Shown in pieces: positions 60,530-64,000 of a stretch of DNA of 64,000 nt. The DNA is from an uncultured Oscillospiraceae bacterium (GTDB taxonomy: Bacteria; Bacillota; Clostridia; Oscillospirales; Oscillospiraceae): the NCBI GenBank assembly GCA_947623745.1, contig CANQHN010000010.1, positions 1 through 64,000 of the forward strand, read 5' to 3'. The position numbers and the translations under genes were made by a program. The first letter of the stretch is position 1. Every line of letters starts with the position of its first letter. The notes beneath the pieces are model-generated. The model made no database searches. It was not told where the DNA came from and saw nothing but the letters and a program-made list of their open reading frames with translations.

Positions 60530-61948
60530 TTATGCCTGAACAGCAGGGGCCAGGCAGAGGGTGAGGTCCGCCTCGGTCACGGTGTAACCCAGCAGGTTTG
60601 CCGCATCCTCCAGCGGGACCATCAGATCCTGGCCCTGGAGGAAGCAGGCGCAGCCAAGGACCTGATCTTCGCCGTCCAGGACACAGCGGGCCTGCCGCGG
60701 GGTGAGGGCCAGGGTGCTGCCGCCGGAGGCGGCCAGGACGGCGCCGCCGTCCTCCGTCCGGGTGCAGGTCATCCCCAGCGCGCCGGCCAGATCGGAGGCG
60801 GAGAGGAAGTAGGTCCCGTCCAGGCGCAGCGGGGCGCGCTGGAGCTGTTTAGTCTGGCCCTCCACGGAGAGGGACCGAGCCCCCTTGACCTCCCCGGTGG
60901 GCCGGGTGGCCATGTACTCGTCGTAGGTCAGGCCGCTCTCGGTGATCTCCTTGGCCAGCTCCAGGCCCACGTAGCGGTAGTGCCAGGGCTCGAAGGTGAA
61001 GCCGGTGATGGCCTTCTTCCCCTCGGGGTAGCGCAGGATGAAGCCGTACTCCCAGCAGTGGGTGGTCAGCCAGCGGTACTGGGCGGTACGCTCAAAGTGG
61101 GCGGAGATGCGGGAGACGTTGATATCCGCCGCCAAGCCGGTCTGGTGCTCGGAGAAGCCGGCCCGGGCGGAGTAGGTGTCCGCCGAGGCCCGGCCGTTGC
61201 GGCTGACGTAGCTCTGGTATAGGCTCTTCTGGTAGGAGTAGGAGCGGTAGACCGACACGGCGTACAGCCGCAGCCCGTCGGCCTTGGCGGCGTCCACCAT
61301 CTGGGTGAAGTGCTCATAGGCTGTGGGTTCCATCCGCGCATTGCTGAACCCGGCATACTGGGGGGCCATTTTGACCAGCTCCGGCTCGAAATCGCTGCTC
61401 AAAACGTGGAACTTGTTCACCAGCACGTCGGTGGCGTTGGGGTCCTGCACCTCGTCATAAGCGCTGTAAAAGGGCTGGTCCAGGCCGATATTCACATAGG
61501 TGACCACCGTCTCGGCGGACAGCTCCGGGTTGGCCTGGCCGTAGTCCAGGCAGCGCTCCAGCAGCTCGGCGCGGAAGTAGGGCAGGGAAACGTACCGGAC
61601 CGCCCGGGCGTCGTAGGGGTGGTCCAGCAGCGGCTGGACGGACACCGATCCCAGGTTGGAGAAGATCTGGTCGATCTCCGCCTGGGAGTAGCCGTGGGCC
61701 GCCAGCTTGGGGGCGTCCCGCAGGTAGACCACAGCCGGGGAGGGGCTGCTGGGGACGGCGGCGGGCTGCTGCGGAGCGGGCTCCGGAGCAGCCGGCGCGC
61801 TGGATACGGCCGCCTGGACGGCCCCGGCCTGTTCCTCCCGGACGGCGTAGGCCCGGGCCTGGAAGGCGGGGTGTACGGCGGCCGCCGCGGCCAGGGCCAG
61901 TCCCAGGGCACAGACAGCCCCCGCGCGGGGAAGTGAAAATTTGGACAT
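60530..61948 (-). CDS. VanY-type D-alanyl-D-alanine carboxypeptidase with C-terminal copper-amine-oxidase-N-like domain
   Basis: 472 aa from the ATG at 61946-61948 (AGGAGAGACGTCC upstream). Signal peptide 1-33, Pro/Ala-rich linker to about 72, then a VanY/M15B zinc peptidase at about 170-340 with SEHQTGLAADI (266-276) and EPWHYRYVG (320-328). The last 105 residues (LRLDGTYFLSASDLAGALGMTC ... LMVPLEDAANLLGYTV) look like a copper amine oxidase N-terminal-type wall domain. It trims peptidoglycan stem peptides outside the cell. Last gene of a three-gene operon. Confidence 0.92.
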   Translation of the reverse strand: MSKFSLPRAGAVCALGLALAAAAAVHPAFQARAYAVREEQAGAVQAAVSSAPAAPEPAPQQPAAVPSSPSPAVVYLRDAPKLAAHGYSQAEIDQIFSNLGSVSVQPLLDHPYDARAVRYVSLPYFRAELLERCLDYGQANPELSAETVVTYVNIGLDQPFYSAYDEVQDPNATDVLVNKFHVLSSDFEPELVKMAPQYAGFSNARMEPTAYEHFTQMVDAAKADGLRLYAVSVYRSYSYQKSLYQSYVSRNGRASADTYSARAGFSEHQTGLAADINVSRISAHFERTAQYRWLTTHCWEYGFILRYPEGKKAITGFTFEPWHYRYVGLELAKEITESGLTYDEYMATRPTGEVKGARSLSVEGQTKQLQRAPLRLDGTYFLSASDLAGALGMTCTRTEDGGAVLAASGGSTLALTPRQARCVLDGEDQVLGCACFLQGQDLMVPLEDAANLLGYTVTEADLTLCLAPAVQA

Positions 61949-61981
61949 GGACGTCTCTCCTATGTACAAAAGGGATGGACT

Positions 61982-62650
61982 TCAGGATACGCGGCGGCAC
62001 TGCTGGGCGAACCAGCGCAGGATGGGCGCGCCGTCGGCGGTGTCCGGGCGGCGGAAGTCCCCGGACATGCGCTCGGGGTGGAACTGCACCCCCAGAACAG
62101 GCAGCTCCCGGTGCTCCAGCACCTCGGGGAGACCGCCCTCGCTCCAGGCGGTGGGGACGAGGCCGGCCCCCACGCGGTCCACCGCCTGGTGGTGGGCGCT
62201 GTTGACGCAGAAGCGGGGGCCGTACAGGCGGAAGATCAGACTGCCGGGGGCGGTGCGCAGGGGGTGGACCAGGTCGTGCTCCGACCGGCCGTGAAAGGGA
62301 AGGACCTGGGGCGGCAGGTTCTGGATCAGGGTGCCGCCCAGGGAGATATTGAGCATCTGAACGCCCCGGCAGATGCCCAGAATGGGCCGCCGGGCGGCCA
62401 GAAAGGTCCGCAGCAGGGCCAGCTCCGCGGCGTCCCGGACCGGGTCAGGGGGATCGGAGCCCCGGTTTTCCTGGCCGAACAGGGCACTGTCCGGGTCGCC
62501 CCCGCCGCACAGCACAAGGCCGGCGCAGCTCAGGTCGGGAGCGGGACAATATCCCCCCGCGGGGGTCAGTCCGGCCCGGCGCAGGGCCGCCTCGTAGTTG
62601 GCCGCGCCGCCGGGGTCGCAGGAGAGCAGGACGCGGGGCGCAGGACTCAT
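61982..62650 (-). CDS. Peptidase C26 / gamma-glutamyl-gamma-aminobutyrate hydrolase family
   Basis: 222 aa. Class I glutamine-amidotransferase fold: nucleophile Cys94 in LGICRGVQMLNISLGG and HHQAVD plus VQFHPERM with the catalytic His. PuuD-like enzymes split gamma-glutamyl amides such as gamma-glutamyl-GABA. ATG overlaps the stop of the kinase gene (ATGA). The substrate here is unknown. Confidence 0.92.
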   Translation of the reverse strand: MSPAPRVLLSCDPGGAANYEAALRRAGLTPAGGYCPAPDLSCAGLVLCGGGDPDSALFGQENRGSDPPDPVRDAAELALLRTFLAARRPILGICRGVQMLNISLGGTLIQNLPPQVLPFHGRSEHDLVHPLRTAPGSLIFRLYGPRFCVNSAHHQAVDRVGAGLVPTAWSEGGLPEVLEHRELPVLGVQFHPERMSGDFRRPDTADGAPILRWFAQQCRRVS

Positions 62651-63297
62651 TCAGCGCGCTCCGGGGCGGGGGCGGTCTTGTCCAGATGGGCCCGGCGCTG
62701 GAGGAGCAGGTCAGTGATCAGGTCCACCGCGCCGTCCACCCCCACGGTGGAGGAGTTGATGGTCAGGTCATACTGGCGCATGGCGCCCCAGACCCGGCCG
62801 GTGTAGTAGTTGTAGTAGTTGGCCCGGCCCCGGTCGGCCTTGTTGATGCGCTCGCTGATGCCCTCGGGGCTCAGGTGGTAGTCGTTGACGCACCGGGCGG
62901 CCCGGTCCTCCAGGTCGGCGTGGATGAACACCTTCACGCAGTCGGGGCGGTCCCCCAGCACATAGTCGCTGCAGCGGCCCACCACGATGCAGTCGCCGCT
63001 GTCGGCCAGCTCCCGGATGACCTCCGCCTGGGCGAAAAAGGCCTGGTGGCTGACGGGGACGCCGTGGCTGACGAAGCTGGGGGAACCGATGCCGGTCGGG
63101 GCGACGTTCAAATGGAAGCGGCTGCGGGCGCGCTCCTCCGCCCGGGCGATGAAGTCGGGGGAGAGGCCGCTTTTTTCCGCGGTCTTTTGGATGATGGTGC
63201 GGTCGTAGCAGGGGATCCCCAGCTTGGCCGCCAGCTTTTTGCCGATGAGGCGGCCGCCGCTGCCAAATTCACGGCTGATGGATATAACGTAACTCAT
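62647..63297 (-). CDS. Cytidylate kinase-like family protein
   Basis: 216 aa from the ATG at 63295-63297 (AGCAGGTGATTGC upstream). VISISREFGSGGRLIGKKLAAKLGIPCYD is the P-loop-like start (GSGGR-IG) of the cytidylate-kinase-like family (AAA_26), followed by CIVVGRCSDYVLGDRPDCVKVFIHADLEDRAARC. The true cytidylate kinase P-loop GxxGxGKS is altered, so nucleotide kinase activity is uncertain. Promoter TTGTCA-17-TATAAT at 63364-63392. Confidence 0.92.
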   Translation of the reverse strand: MSYVISISREFGSGGRLIGKKLAAKLGIPCYDRTIIQKTAEKSGLSPDFIARAEERARSRFHLNVAPTGIGSPSFVSHGVPVSHQAFFAQAEVIRELADSGDCIVVGRCSDYVLGDRPDCVKVFIHADLEDRAARCVNDYHLSPEGISERINKADRGRANYYNYYTGRVWGAMRQYDLTINSSTVGVDGAVDLITDLLLQRRAHLDKTAPAPERAE

Positions 63298-63363
63298 GCA
63301 ATCACCTGCTTTTTGAGAGCGATGGGGCCGCAAATGCGGCCGGGATGAAACGATACCAATTTC

Positions 63364-63392
63364 ATTATAGCGCTGTCCGGCGGAAATGACAA
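63364..63392 (-). promoter_or_regulatory. Promoter of the kinase-like/C26/VanY operon
   Basis: Minus strand TTGTCA (63387-63392), 17-bp spacer, TATAAT (63364-63369). Confidence 0.75.
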
Positions 63393-63466
63393 TAAAAAAT
63401 TGTGTGAAAAATCCGCCGGACTGCCCCATAGGGCGGGAGAAAGTGATTTCCTTTTCCGTCCGCCTG

Positions 63467-63475
63467 TGGTATAAT
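63467..63475 (+). promoter_or_regulatory. Extended -10 promoter of the metallo-hydrolase gene
   Basis: TGGTATAAT combines a TGn extension with a perfect -10; the -35 is weak. It lies about 54 bp before the ATG. Confidence 0.6.
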
Positions 63476-63528
63476 ATCCTTACATTTATACTATTTGAAT
63501 CATCTGAATCAATGAAACGGAGGGACTC

Positions 63529-64000
63529 ATGATGAAACTGACTTGGCATGGACACTCCTGCTTCACCCTGGAGGCGGGGGGCTGCACGGTGGCGCTGGAC
63601 CCCTACGGGGACGGCTCCGTCCCCGGCTACGCCCCGCTGGCGCTGACCGCCGACGCCGTCCTGTGCAGCCATGAGCACGGGGACCACGGCGCGCGGGACA
63701 AGGTGACCCTGTCCGGGAAGGGCTGCTCCATCCCGGTGGAGGAGATCCACACCTTCCACGACCCGGAGCGGGGCGCTCTGCGGGGGCCCAATATCATCCG
63801 CATCTTCTCCGCCGAGGGGATGAAGGTGGCCCACCTGGGCGACCTGGGCTGTGAGCTGGAGCCGGAGCAGAAGGAGAAGCTCAAGGGCCTGGACGCGGTG
63901 CTCATCCCCGTGGGCGGGCACTTCACCATCGACGCCAAACAGGCCAAGGCCCTGGTGGACGAGCTCAAGCCCCGGGTGGTGGTGCCCATGCACTACCGTT
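63529..64000 (+). CDS. Metallo-beta-lactamase-fold metal-dependent hydrolase (UPF0173/UlaG-like, cut by window edge)
   Basis: The first 157 codons of a gene that runs off the right edge. ATG-ATG start after ACGGAGGGACTC. The N-terminus KLTWHGHSCFTLEAGGCTVALDPY and the metal motif CSHEHGDH (near residue 45) define the family; HLGDLGCEL and VGGHFTID, then VVPMHYR, are further metal-site strands. Family members include UlaG lactonase and many proteins without known substrate. Confidence 0.92.
   Translation, partial: MMKLTWHGHSCFTLEAGGCTVALDPYGDGSVPGYAPLALTADAVLCSHEHGDHGARDKVTLSGKGCSIPVEEIHTFHDPERGALRGPNIIRIFSAEGMKVAHLGDLGCELEPEQKEKLKGLDAVLIPVGGHFTIDAKQAKALVDELKPRVVVPMHYR

Noticed and set aside
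1..64000. tRNA, rRNA, CRISPR arrays, prophage or insertion sequences
   Set aside because: None seen: no direct-repeat arrays, no transposase or integrase motifs, and no cloverleaf with an appropriate TTCGA arm was recognised by eye.

Overview
The window is about 64 kb of GC-rich DNA with compact operons, near-consensus vegetative promoters (TTGACA-17-TATAAT type) in AT-rich gaps, strong AGGAGG ribosome binding sites, a T-box riboswitch, sporulation genes (spoIIE, gpr) and S-layer-homology (SLH) proteins. Together these point to a GC-rich, spore-forming gut-type Firmicute of the class Clostridia, most like Oscillospiraceae (Flavonifractor/Lawsonibacter/Oscillibacter relatives). That placement is inference from gene content and style. 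I see no rRNA, tRNA, CRISPR array, phage or transposase.

Layout. 1-2.2 kb: a PLP beta-eliminating lyase (tryptophanase/tyrosine phenol-lyase family, cut by the window edge) behind ridA, divergent from a YheO/DauR-type regulator. 2.2-3.6 kb: GNAT acetyltransferase and YczE-like membrane protein. 3.7-13.6 kb: a fructan/sucrose locus with two permeases, a lipoprotein binding protein, a cytoplasmic GH32 enzyme and an MsmK-type ATPase on the minus strand. A divergent LacI repressor leads two unknown membrane-anchored proteins and a DUF624 protein, and three matching LacI-type operators lie between the two units. 13.9-20 kb: DEAD-box helicase, PspC protein, acetyltransferase, glutamate dehydrogenase, SLH protein, aldose epimerase. 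20-22.6 kb: aroA-aroC-chorismate mutase. 22.8-25.1 kb: orphan response regulator with a degenerate receiver, WYL regulator, ArsC-like and DUF1653 proteins. 25.3-29.7 kb: sugar nucleotidyltransferase fused to a decayed phosphomutase, then RNase J.

29.9-37.7 kb is a branched-chain amino acid operon headed by an isoleucine-specifier T-box: ilvB-ilvN, a repeat-rich 298-bp gap, a second ilvB-ilvN, ilvC, ilvD. 37.7-46 kb carries housekeeping and small units: rpiB, a PHP histidinol phosphatase, an acyltransferase plus amidohydrolase, a NUDIX hydrolase, an ArsR/SdpI-like pair, prfB, an AIM24 protein and an FAH-family hydrolase. 46-51 kb: spoIIE, YihY, rpsT and gpr. 51-54 kb: UDP-galactopyranose mutase, GT2 glycosyltransferase, Cof-type phosphatase. 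54-60.5 kb: a TetR-controlled MacA/MacB export operon ending in an SLH protein. 60.5-64 kb: a VanY-type carboxypeptidase, a C26 amidase and a cytidylate-kinase-like protein in one minus-strand operon, then a partial metallo-hydrolase cut by the window edge.

The most unusual signals are the structured leader in front of the lyase gene (a Trp-containing mini-ORF plus a stem that masks the Shine-Dalgarno), the repeat element with an antisense mini-ORF inside the ilv operon, the Asp-to-Glu pseudo-receiver, the phosphomutase domain that has lost both catalytic motifs, the Arg replacing a thiamine-diphosphate metal ligand in the first IlvB, and a MerR-style 19-bp-spacer promoter in front of the efflux operon.
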